NCBI GenBank assembly: GCA_038257155.1
Contig: JBBSJP010000055.1
Span: 1-31,190, forward strand
Source: JANJTY01 sp038257155
GTDB lineage: Bacteria > Pseudomonadota > Gammaproteobacteria > Xanthomonadales > Xanthomonadaceae
DNA: 31,190 nucleotides
Direction: 5' to 3'
Shown here: positions 24,698 through 31,164 of the stretch, in pieces
Layout of the letters: each line of letters opens with the position of its first letter
How positions within the stretch are numbered: position 1 is the stretch's first letter
The notes under the pieces: generated by a model
What the model was told of the DNA's origin: nothing
Databases searched by the model: none
What the model saw: the letters and a program-made list of their open reading frames with translations, nothing else
Position numbers and translations under genes: made by a program

Positions 24698-25357
24698 TCA
24701 GCCCGAGGTTTCGTTGCAAAGCGAGGCCAGCGCCGCCGTGTAGGCTGGATCAAGCCGGTCCGGCGCATCCACACCGAAGCCCAGTTCGCGGATCCGGCCA
24801 TCGTGCAGGCCATAGATCCAGGCGTGTACGGACAGTGGCTGGCCGCGCTCCCAGGCATCCTGCACCACGGTGCTGCGGCAGACGTTGACTACCTGTTCCA
24901 CTACATTGAGCTCGCACAGGCGTGCATGACGCAGCGACTCCAGTTCCAGTCCTTCGAGTCGCGCGGAATGCTTCTGCGCCACATCGCCGACATGCCGAAG
25001 CCAGTTGTCGGCCAGTCCGACTCGCGTTCCCGCCATCGCGGCATGCACGCCGGAACAGCCGTAGTGACCGCAGACGATGATGTGCTTCACCTTGAGCAGG
25101 TCGACGGCAAACTGCATTACCGACAGCACGTTGAGGTCGGCGTGTACCACCACATTGGCGATATTTCGATGCACGAAGACTTCGCCAGGATCCAGTCCCG
25201 TCACCTGGTTGGCAGGAACGCGCGAATCGGAGCAACCGATCCACAGGTACTCGGGCGCCTGCTGTTGCGACAGCTTGCGGAAGAAACCCGGATTCTCGGC
25301 GCGAACGCGCTCGGCCCAGATCTTGTTGCGGTCGAGAAGTTCCTGCAGTTGGCTCAT
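24698..25357 (-). CDS. can: Beta-class carbonic anhydrase
   Basis: The enzyme interconverts CO2 and bicarbonate in the cytoplasm with a zinc ion. Zinc ligands C42, D44, H98 and C101 (CSDSR and HYGC) carry the same numbers as in E. coli Can, and the 219-residue length matches too. The ATG at 25357 shares ATGA with the stop of the aldehyde dehydrogenase upstream; no separate Shine-Dalgarno is visible, so translation is probably coupled. A GTG four codons earlier is an alternative. Confidence 0.95.
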   Translation of the reverse strand: MSQLQELLDRNKIWAERVRAENPGFFRKLSQQQAPEYLWIGCSDSRVPANQVTGLDPGEVFVHRNIANVVVHADLNVLSVMQFAVDLLKVKHIIVCGHYGCSGVHAAMAGTRVGLADNWLRHVGDVAQKHSARLEGLELESLRHARLCELNVVEQVVNVCRSTVVQDAWERGQPLSVHAWIYGLHDGRIRELGFGVDAPDRLDPAYTAALASLCNETSG

Positions 25358-26793
25358 GGTTCGATGCACACATTGCGTGGTTCAGTGAAAAAGCGCATGG
25401 CTTCCAGGCCACCTTCGCGCCCCATGCCCGACTGCTTGCTGCCGCCGAACGGAGTGCGCAGGTCGCGCTGCAGCCAGGTGTTGATCCAGACGATGCCGGC
25501 ATCGACCGTCGCGGCCATGCGGTGCGCCCTGCCGAGATTCTCGGTCCAGATGGACGCCGCGAGCCCGTATTCCGTAGCGTTGGCCAGGCGCAGCGCATCG
25601 GCTTCGTCCTCAAAGGCCTGCAGCGTCACCACCGGGCCAAAGATCTCCTCGGTGTTGCAGCGCGCTTCAGGCCCGAGGTTCTCGATGATCGTGGGCGCAA
25701 TGAACCAACCCTTCGTGCATCGGCCTGCCGGTGTGACTGCCTCGCCGCCGCACAGCACCCGCGCGCCCTCGCTGCGCGCAAGGTTGAGGTAGCCCATTAC
25801 CTTGTCGAAATGCGCCTGTGAAACCAGCGGGCCGAGCTGGGTTGAAGGATCCTGCGGGTCGCCAACTCGCAAGGCCTTGGCGCGTTCCACCAGTTCGTCC
25901 CGAAATGCATCGTAACGACTGCGTTGCACCAGGAAGCGCGAGCCGCACAGGCAGATCTGCCCGGAGTTCTGGAAGGCCGCGCGCAGTGCGGTATCCATCA
26001 ATCTCGCCTGGGGTGCATCGTCAAACACGATGAAGGGATTCTTGCCGCCCAGCTCCAGCGATACTTTCTTCAGCGCGGGTCCGCAGTGTGCGGCGATGCC
26101 GCGTCCCACAGCCGTGCTGCCAGTGAAGGAAATCGCCTTGACGCGCGGATGCTCGACCAGGGCGCGGCCCGCGTCGGCGCCGCCCTGCACGATGTTGAGC
26201 ACGCCGGCAGGAAAACCAATCTCGCGCGCCAGTTCGCCCAGCATGAAGGCGGTCAGCGGAGTGACCTCGCTGGGCTTGCCGATCACCGTATTGCCCGCAG
26301 CAAGCGCCGGCGCGATCTTCCAGGTGAAGAGGTAAAGCGGCAGGTTCCAAGGCGAGATGCAGCCCACCACGCCCAGTGGCAATCGCAGGGTGAAGTTCAG
26401 CCCGGCCTGGCCGTGATGGCATTCACTGGCAAACTGCGTGGCTGCCGCAGCGAAGAAACGCAGGTTGCTCACCGCGCGCGGAATCTCGGCCTCACGAGCC
26501 AGCGCCAAGGGCTTGCCGGCGTCGCGCGATTCGGCCTCAGCGAAGGCATCGATCCGGGCTTCCAGCGCATCGGCCAGGCGATTCAGCCAGGCGGCCCGTT
26601 CCGAAGCGGGCAGGGCAGACCAGGTGGGCAGGGCGGCTTCTGCTGCAAGCACCGCGGCATCGATGTCGGTCGCAGCGCTGCCCGGACAGTGCGCATGGAT
26701 CTCGCCTGTGGCGGGCTCGACCACGTCCAGCCAGGCACCGGAAATCGCCGGCAGCGTTCTGCCACCGATCAGATTGAAAAGGCGCATCGTCAT
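25354..26793 (-). CDS. Aldehyde dehydrogenase, ALDH8 / aminomuconate-semialdehyde dehydrogenase-like
   Basis: An NAD(P)-dependent aldehyde dehydrogenase of 479 residues. Catalytic C281 lies in NSGQICLCGSR, the general base is E247 in SLELGGK, N150 is in SPWNLP, and the coenzyme-binding lysine is K173 in GKPSE. The motifs SLELGGKNPFIVFDDA and GQICLCGSRFLVQ resemble 2-hydroxymuconate- and 2-aminomuconate-semialdehyde dehydrogenases, which oxidise ring-cleavage aldehydes (for example in tryptophan/kynurenine breakdown). No other catabolic gene stands next to it, so the substrate is open. The start is ATG 26793 or 26787; neither has a strong ribosome binding site. The gene precedes and overlaps can. 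Confidence 0.85.
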   Translation of the reverse strand: MTMRLFNLIGGRTLPAISGAWLDVVEPATGEIHAHCPGSAATDIDAAVLAAEAALPTWSALPASERAAWLNRLADALEARIDAFAEAESRDAGKPLALAREAEIPRAVSNLRFFAAAATQFASECHHGQAGLNFTLRLPLGVVGCISPWNLPLYLFTWKIAPALAAGNTVIGKPSEVTPLTAFMLGELAREIGFPAGVLNIVQGGADAGRALVEHPRVKAISFTGSTAVGRGIAAHCGPALKKVSLELGGKNPFIVFDDAPQARLMDTALRAAFQNSGQICLCGSRFLVQRSRYDAFRDELVERAKALRVGDPQDPSTQLGPLVSQAHFDKVMGYLNLARSEGARVLCGGEAVTPAGRCTKGWFIAPTIIENLGPEARCNTEEIFGPVVTLQAFEDEADALRLANATEYGLAASIWTENLGRAHRMAATVDAGIVWINTWLQRDLRTPFGGSKQSGMGREGGLEAMRFFTEPRNVCIEP

Positions 26794-27040
26794 GGGCGCA
26801 AGCTTACCCGGAGAAGCAGTGCAGGGTGTGCCGCGGCACGCGGAGAATTCATGTCGGACCACATCCTGCGCGCACAGATTCAAGTGAAATGCCGGACTGT
26901 TGCGAAATGATCAGCAGCAGGAGTTCCTGGTCAGAGCCGGGCGGGGAACATTCCAGTTCGATCCCGTTCCAGGAGGCGATGCTCGCCGGTGACCCGCGCG
27001 AGCGGGCAGTTGATCGGCTCAGATCGGCCAGTATCCGCCG

Positions 27041-27144
27041 TTGGAGGGCGCATCTTGATGCGCCGTTGCACGGAGCAATCAACCGGCCCGCTCTGCACCG
27101 ATCACCGCTGCGGTGGCGGTGGCGGATCAAGATCCGCCCTCCAA
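27041..27144. repeat. REP pair (BIME-like), GGAG type, complete copy
   Basis: A 104-bp element with inverted ends TTGGAG...CTCCAA. Left hairpin: GGAG tetranucleotide then GGCGCATC-TT-GATGCGCC (27047-27064). Right hairpin, inverted: GGCGGATC-AA-GATCCGCC then CTCC (27121-27142). Both stems are perfect 8-bp with 2-nt loops. A tetranucleotide GTAG or GGAG in front of a hairpin is the hallmark of REP sequences mobilised by RAYT transposases. A second, broken copy lies at 30976-31063. Confidence 0.8.
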
Positions 27145-27170
27145 ATCCAACGCGGCAAGGCAGGCTGTCC

Positions 27171-27240
27171 GTAGGGTGGGCCTTGGCCCACCGAATGACC
27201 TGTCGCGATACCTGGCTCGGCGGGTCAAGACCCGCCCTAC
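27171..27240. repeat. REP pair (BIME-like), GTAG type
   Basis: A 70-bp element with inverted ends GTAG...CTAC. Left: GTAG then GGTGGGCC-TT-GGCCCACC (27175-27192). Right, inverted: GGCGGGTC-AA-GACCCGCC then CTAC (27219-27240). Stem length and loops are the same as in the GGAG element 27 bp away, but the sequence differs, so it is a second REP class. No RAYT gene lies in the window. Confidence 0.8.
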
Positions 27241-27404
27241 GCGAGATCGGGGCGTTGGGTCGCTGCGAAAACCTGAACCTTGCCAACGCAACGCCTTTCT
27301 GCAGGCCCGAACGGCTGAAATGGGTCGAAACCTGCTCCAATCATCCGGCGCCGGATTACGGTTTAGTTGACCATCCACATTCAGATGCAAATTGCGAGCT
27401 CGCT

Positions 27405-27607
27405 TTATGGTTCGAGCTGTGTGTCTGCCGTCAGCAGCCGCAGTGGCTCGATGATCGCCTGGGCACGGGCGAAAGTGTCGCGTCTACGTCTATCTTGCCG
27501 AGCGTCCGCTTGATTGCAATCTCCCAGACCGACGCGGCCGAAAGGTAGACTTCGGTCGCTCCCTGCACGAGTGCACGCGCTGCCTTGCTCAGGCGCTTGC
27601 TGTCGGA
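27405..27607 (-). pseudogene. Decayed VapC-like PIN-domain toxin
   Basis: One minus-strand frame (27607 to 27473) encodes SDSKRLSKAARALV, then EVYLSAASVWEIAIKRTLGKIDVDA, typical of the first half of VapC-type PIN ribonucleases. From about 27473 the similarity continues in another frame with AQAIIEPLRLLTADTQLEP and a TAA at 27405-27407, typical of the C-terminus (LVTADxxL). The N-terminus with the first catalytic aspartate and about 45 central residues (with the HRDPFDR part) are missing. No antitoxin gene is seen next to it. It is a non-functional remnant. Confidence 0.7.
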
Positions 27608-27768
27608 CGGGCACTTGCTCTGAGTGCGGCAAATGCCGCATTCAAGCCGGGCAGCACTTGCGTGAACTGCCAGTTCTCCACCCACGCGACCGGCGCCAGC
27701 GCGCTGTTCGTCGGTTTCAGCGTGCCCCTGAAGGCCAGGTGTTCCGCCCGGGCGAAGAAGGTTGCCTG
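27589..27768 (-). pseudogene. Unidentified gene remnant
   Basis: An open frame on the minus strand without a start codon reads ATFFARAEHLAFRGTL, then AWVENWQFTQVLPGLNAAF, and stops at 27589-27591. Composition looks protein-like, but no family was recognised. It sits between the DUF1579-like gene and the vapC remnant and overlaps the latter's 5' end by about 19 bp. It may be the edge of a deleted gene; chance openness in high-GC DNA is the alternative. Confidence 0.25.
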
Positions 27769-27769
27769 A

Positions 27770-28354
27770 TCAATTGGCGGTGACGAAACCGGCGCTCGGC
27801 CAGTCAGTGTCGCCGACCCGATTGAGCTTGAGTTCGATGAAACGCACGGTCGGCTTGCCAGCCTCGATGCGTTCGCCGATCTCCGACCAGACGCCGTCCT
27901 TGATCACCGTGGTGTAGCGCATCGTTGCTGGTCCGGCCGGAATTTCCCAGGTGAAGCCGTCTGCGGTTGGCTTGAAGACGAAGTCGCCGGCATGGCCCAT
28001 CGCATAGCTGCGGAAGTTGTAGGCGCCATTTTTCGGATCGAAGGACACGATCGCGAAGGCATTGAAGGTCGGCTTGCCGTCGGCGCCGTATCCGCGTCCT
28101 TCGATCACCTTGACCGCGCCATCCAGGAACGGACCCACGCGTTCGGTCTGGGTATGCGTCTGCGTTTCGCCCGAGGGCAGGGTGCGGGTTGCGGTGCCGC
28201 GCCAGATGCCATCGAGTGCCGCCAAGGACAACATCGCCTCGCGCTGCGCCGCGATCAGGGGCGCCGGGTCATAGCCTTTCTGCTCGGCGGCCAGCGCCAC
28301 CGGCATGCCGAGTGCAATCACCAAGCTGGCCAATACAAGACGACAGACGAACAT
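27770..28354 (-). CDS. Secreted DUF1579-like protein of unknown function
   Basis: A 194-residue protein with a signal peptide (MFVCRLVLASLVIALGMPVALA). The mature part has WRGTATRTLPSGE and FVFKPTADGFTWEIP, patterns of the DUF1579-type beta-barrel proteins, whose function is not known. The ATG at 28354 was chosen because AAGGAG lies exactly 6 nt before it; two in-frame ATGs at 28360 and 28369 overlap or precede that site. It is third in a minus-strand operon behind a winged-helix regulator and a membrane protein (44-bp gap to the regulator). Confidence 0.75.
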   Translation of the reverse strand: MFVCRLVLASLVIALGMPVALAAEQKGYDPAPLIAAQREAMLSLAALDGIWRGTATRTLPSGETQTHTQTERVGPFLDGAVKVIEGRGYGADGKPTFNAFAIVSFDPKNGAYNFRSYAMGHAGDFVFKPTADGFTWEIPAGPATMRYTTVIKDGVWSEIGERIEAGKPTVRFIELKLNRVGDTDWPSAGFVTAN

Positions 28355-28398
28355 GGGCATCTCCTTCATGGATGGGTATGGACAGGTTAATCAACGGG

Positions 28399-28716
28399 TC
28401 AATCATCGGTAAGAGCACCACCACCAGCTACCGCAATCACTTCCCGCAACGCGCGCAGGTGTCGGTCGAGCGCTTTGCGTCCGGCGGCAGTCAGGCGGTA
28501 CCAGGTGACTGGTTTGCGATCTACGAAGTCGCGCCGCAGCGCAATGTATCCGTCGTCCTCCAGCCTCCGCAGCTGCGCACCCAGGTTGCCGTCGGTGAGC
28601 TGCAATTGTTCCTTGAAACGGGCGAAACTGATTTCACCATTGCGCGCCAGCAACACGCAGATCGCCAGCCGTACGCGGTGCTCGAGCGCCGCATCCAGGC
28701 GGTCGAGCGCTTTCAT
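28399..28716 (-). CDS. Winged-helix transcriptional regulator (HTH_34 type)
   Basis: A 105-residue DNA-binding protein. HRVRLAICVLLARNGEISFARFKEQLQLTDGNLGAQLRRLEDDGY forms the winged helix, with the typical LTDGNLG recognition-helix start; RKPVTWYRLTAAGRKAL forms the wing and last helix. The ATG at 28716 shares ATGA with the stop of the membrane protein gene, so translation is coupled. It has no ligand domain, so it may act as a dimeric repressor sensing through its partner. The palindrome in the operon promoter is its likely operator. Confidence 0.85.
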   Translation of the reverse strand: MKALDRLDAALEHRVRLAICVLLARNGEISFARFKEQLQLTDGNLGAQLRRLEDDGYIALRRDFVDRKPVTWYRLTAAGRKALDRHLRALREVIAVAGGGALTDD

Positions 28717-29282
28717 GGCGGCGCGGTGTCGGCACGCATTCGGGCCCATCCCGCCCAGGACAGTGATACCGCGATGACCAGGCCGGTGATCGTCCAGATA
28801 TAGGGCAGGGTAAACAGCGCGAGCAGCGCGTAGCCTGTGAGCATCACCATTCCGCTCAACAACAGCGGCCGATCCAGGTGCACGCCGGCGAACACGTAGG
28901 TCAGGCCGATCACCAGCAGGAAGTTACTTACGCCCGTTTCGACCTCGAAGCGGCCGACTGCGATCGGCAGCCAGCACAAGGCCATGCCGAGACCGGCGGC
29001 CAGCCAGTGATAGGCATGGCGACGACCAAGCGCGCTGTCGTTGATGCCCTCGCGCCTGGCTTCGCGTGCGGACAGCCACCAGCTGATCAGGCCGCCGCCG
29101 ATGCCGCAGACCAGCCAATAGAATCCCGCCATCCGCGGTGCAAAGTCGGGCAGGGCAAATCCGACCGCGACGATCAGCGCCCACATGAAATAGATTGCCG
29201 GGATCGTGCTCGGGCGCTCCTGCTGGCGTACTGCGCCCGCGACGAAGTCCAGGTCTTCCTTGATGCGGTCGACGGTGGTCAT
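28713..29282 (-). CDS. Multi-pass inner-membrane protein of unknown function
   Basis: A 189-residue protein with a charged N-terminus (TTVDRIKEDLDFVAGAVRQ) and about six hydrophobic segments (near 28-46, 52-71, 91-110, 118-135, 138-157, 160-178). The family is not recognised with certainty. The ATG at 29282 has AGGAG 8 nt upstream; the frame is open 19 codons further, but that part is promoter. First gene of the operon, coupled to the winged-helix regulator by an ATGA overlap; such membrane-protein/regulator pairs are common. Confidence 0.75.
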   Translation of the reverse strand: MTTVDRIKEDLDFVAGAVRQQERPSTIPAIYFMWALIVAVGFALPDFAPRMAGFYWLVCGIGGGLISWWLSAREARREGINDSALGRRHAYHWLAAGLGMALCWLPIAVGRFEVETGVSNFLLVIGLTYVFAGVHLDRPLLLSGMVMLTGYALLALFTLPYIWTITGLVIAVSLSWAGWARMRADTAPP

Positions 29283-29311
29283 GACGCAGTCTCCTGGAAG
29301 TGACGATTCGC

Positions 29312-29339
29312 AAAGTACTCTGAATTGCAGAGTTGTCAA
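29312..29339 (-). promoter_or_regulatory. Promoter with operator in the spacer
   Basis: On the minus strand TTGACA (29334-29339) is followed after 16 bp by TACTTT (29312-29317). The spacer holds a palindrome ACTCTG-N5-CAGAGT (29317-29333). The expected start near 29304 gives a leader of about 22 nt before the ATG at 29282. Occupation of the palindrome would block RNA polymerase directly. Confidence 0.7.
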
Positions 29340-29895
29340 GCTGGGTCAGCGTCTGAGGCGCCGGGCGCGTTAGAGTCACAACGATTACGCAGCGGGCGAA
29401 CTACGGTCTTGCTAGGCAGCCGGTTCGGCAGACCTGGCCGGCGAATTACCCCTGAAATTTCCCGACGAGTCCTAGACAAAACTGGACGATTCGACTGACC
29501 GCTTCGGATCACCAGCAGGCATTCATAGCTACGACCTCTAGACTTCGCTCGCGTTAGACCAGTCCCAGTTCAGGGTTGCTTCGAGTCCCAGCCAGACCCT
29601 GCAGCTTCAGCCTTTCTGTGCGCGCCGCGACCAACGTGGCGGCATTGCCAGTGGGGCGGAGTCCTCCACGTGCGTTTTCTTCGCCATCAGCGGCTGGCAG
29701 ACAATGAACAACTCGGACACGAACTTGATCGCGCCGAAACCCAGCGCCCGCCGTGTCACGTCGCGCTACAGTTCTGCGTCGATGCGATCAGCCAGCACGA
29801 GCACGCGCGCGATCGATGCCTCGACCGACTGTCCAAGGAATGCCGCAGGTCAAACTGTTCCTGACGCCCTTTTCTTCAGTTTGACGCGCCCTTAC
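29340..29895. other. Gene-poor stretch
   Basis: No gene was recognised in these 556 bp. Base composition is more even and codon structure is lost compared with the flanks, as in decayed DNA. A minus-strand frame of about 50 codons (region 29600-29760, with FVSELFIVCQPLMAKKTHVE) is open but matches nothing known. GTTAGAC near 29555 resembles half of an integron attC site but has no partner. A 9-bp inverted repeat is listed separately. Confidence 0.5.
29849..29885. other. 9-bp inverted repeat behind the alpha/beta hydrolase
   Basis: GTCAAACTG (29849-29857) and CAGTTTGAC (29877-29885) are perfect complements around 19 nt. It lies 10 bp beyond the hydrolase stop in the direction of its transcription. 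It could end the transcript, although no T-run follows the stem. Confidence 0.4.
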
Positions 29896-30717
29896 TCAGT
29901 CGGCCAGGAAGTTCAACAGATCCAGGGTGAGGCGGTCCTTGTGCGTCGCGAACAGGCCATGCGGCGCACCGGCGTATTCGACCAGCGCGCTGTCCTTGAT
30001 GCCCGGCGCGGCGGCGCGGCTCGATGCGTCGATCGGCACGGTCTTGTCTTCAGTGCCGTGAATGAGAAGCGTGGGCACCTTGAACGCCGCCAGGTCAGCG
30101 CGGAAGTCGGTGCTCGAGAATGCATCGAGGCACCCCAGGGTGGCCTTGAGGCTGGCCTGCATCGAGACGCTGCGTGCCCACTCCAGCAGCTCGGGACTGA
30201 CGGCATCGGGCGTGGCGTCGATGCCGAAGAAAGTGCGGAAGAAGCCGACAAGGAACCCGGGCCGATCCGCACGCAGTGCGTTGGCGGTCTTGTCGAATGC
30301 GGATTGCTCGGTGCCGGCGGGGTTGTCCTCGGTCTTCAATCGGTACGGCAACACCGAAGACACCAGCACGGCCTTTGTCACGGACGCGCCACCGTGCCGC
30401 GACATGTAACGCGCTACTTCGCCGCCGCCCATCGAAAACCCGACCAGCACCGCGTCGCGCGCGCCGGTCTGCTCGATGACTGCCGCCAGATCATCTGCCA
30501 GCGTGTCGTAGTCATATCCGGACCAGGGCTGGTCCGAGCGGCCGAAGCCGCGCCGATCGTAGGCAATCGCCCGATGACCGGCGTTGGCGATCGCCATCGC
30601 CTGATCGTCCCAGCTGTCGGCTGAAAGCGGCCAGCCATGAATGAGTATGACCGGGCGACCCGAGCCCCAGTCCTTGACGTAAAGTCTGGTGTCGTCTGCA
30701 GCGGTGACCTGGCTCAT
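29896..30717 (-). CDS. Alpha/beta hydrolase, non-heme chloroperoxidase-like esterase
   Basis: A 273-residue cytoplasmic alpha/beta hydrolase. Catalytic triad S95 (GFSMGGGE), D224 (HGTEDKTVP) and H253 (GAPHGLF); the oxyanion motif HGWP is at 27-30. These features match the cofactor-free haloperoxidase/arylesterase group, which act as esterases or perhydrolases; the natural substrate is not known. The ATG at 30717 has GGGAG 7 nt before it; the frame continues 18 codons upstream without family features. It appears to be transcribed alone. Confidence 0.9.
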   Translation of the reverse strand: MSQVTAADDTRLYVKDWGSGRPVILIHGWPLSADSWDDQAMAIANAGHRAIAYDRRGFGRSDQPWSGYDYDTLADDLAAVIEQTGARDAVLVGFSMGGGEVARYMSRHGGASVTKAVLVSSVLPYRLKTEDNPAGTEQSAFDKTANALRADRPGFLVGFFRTFFGIDATPDAVSPELLEWARSVSMQASLKATLGCLDAFSSTDFRADLAAFKVPTLLIHGTEDKTVPIDASSRAAAPGIKDSALVEYAGAPHGLFATHKDRLTLDLLNFLAD

Positions 30718-30975
30718 GGCGGGCTCCCCATGTGATGAGAGGCACCCGAAGGCGGCCGCCTCGAACCGCATCTTTATCAGCGCGCGCCTCGGCCGTCGGT
30801 GTGGCGGCGCACGAACGCGCCAGCGCGCGAATTCGATCGGTCAGATAGCGGCAAAATGCGTTGATAAGGCGACCGGGACTGGGCCGGAAGGGTCGGGCCA
30901 ACGAGAACGATCGAAGCGCAGGCGGCTCGCTCGAAGGCTGGTGGAGCAGTGCCCGCGTTCGGCCAGGAGCAGTCG

Positions 30976-31063
30976 TTGGAGGGCGCATCTTGATGCGCCG
31001 TTGCGTGGAGAAACCAACCGGCCCGCTCTGCACCTATCGCCGTTGCGGTGGCGGATCAAGATC
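30976..31063. repeat. REP pair, GGAG type, copy 2, broken in the right hairpin
   Basis: The left hairpin is identical to copy 1 (TTGGAG then GGCGCATC-TT-GATGCGCC), the middle is about 90 percent identical by eye, and the right part matches through GGCGGATC-AA-GATC (ending 31063). There the similarity stops abruptly: CGCCCTCCAA is replaced by TGATGGGATGG. The break falls inside the 3' arm of the right stem. Confidence 0.8.
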
Positions 31064-31072
31064 TGATGGGAT

Positions 31073-31160
31073 GGACTCCTCCTCCCAGGGACGGCATCGC
31101 GATGTGCCAGAGTTGGTGGGCCGAGGAGGCACCACCAAAACAAGCCGAGAGGAGGAGTCC
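31073..31160 (+). promoter_or_regulatory. Inverted repeat that can hide a ribosome binding site
   Basis: GGACTCCTCCTC (31073-31084) is perfectly complementary to GAGGAGGAGTCC (31149-31160), which contains the strong Shine-Dalgarno GGAGGAG of the gene at 31165. Between them lie two further hairpins: GGCA...TGCC around TCGCGA (31093-31108), and TTGGTGG-GCC-GAGGA-GGC-A-CCACCAA (31113-31138). Confidence 0.65.
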
Positions 31161-31164
31161 TGTC

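Larger units (their letters stand above)
26794..27404. other. Gene-free interval with two REP pairs
   Basis: No protein family was recognised here. The middle (27041-27240) is taken by two double-hairpin elements. The flanks 26794-27040 and 27241-27404 hold only short frames without motifs; a perfect palindrome TCCGGCGCCGGA lies near 27344-27355. The promoter of the aldehyde dehydrogenase should lie close to 26794-26880, but no clear hexamers are visible. Confidence 0.55.
30718..31164. other. Interval with REP copy 2 and the leader of the right-edge gene
   Basis: From 30718 to 30975 nothing is recognised; the hydrolase promoter should lie at its left. From 30976 comes the broken REP pair, and from 31064 a different, structured sequence that leads to a start codon at 31165. 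Confidence 0.5.

Noticed and set aside
27033..27152. Target-site duplication ATCCgcCG / ATCCaaCG flanking REP copy 1
   Set aside because: The flanks match at only six of eight positions and REP dispersal by RAYTs does not create duplications; probably chance.
27001..27170. Plus-strand frame with FQEAMLAGDPRERAVDRLRS as a small gene
   Set aside because: It runs straight through the REP pair, has no ribosome binding site, and no known domain.
29370..29565. Integron attC sites suggested by GTTAGAG and GTTAGAC
   Set aside because: The matching RYYYAAC halves are absent and no integrase or cassette is visible.
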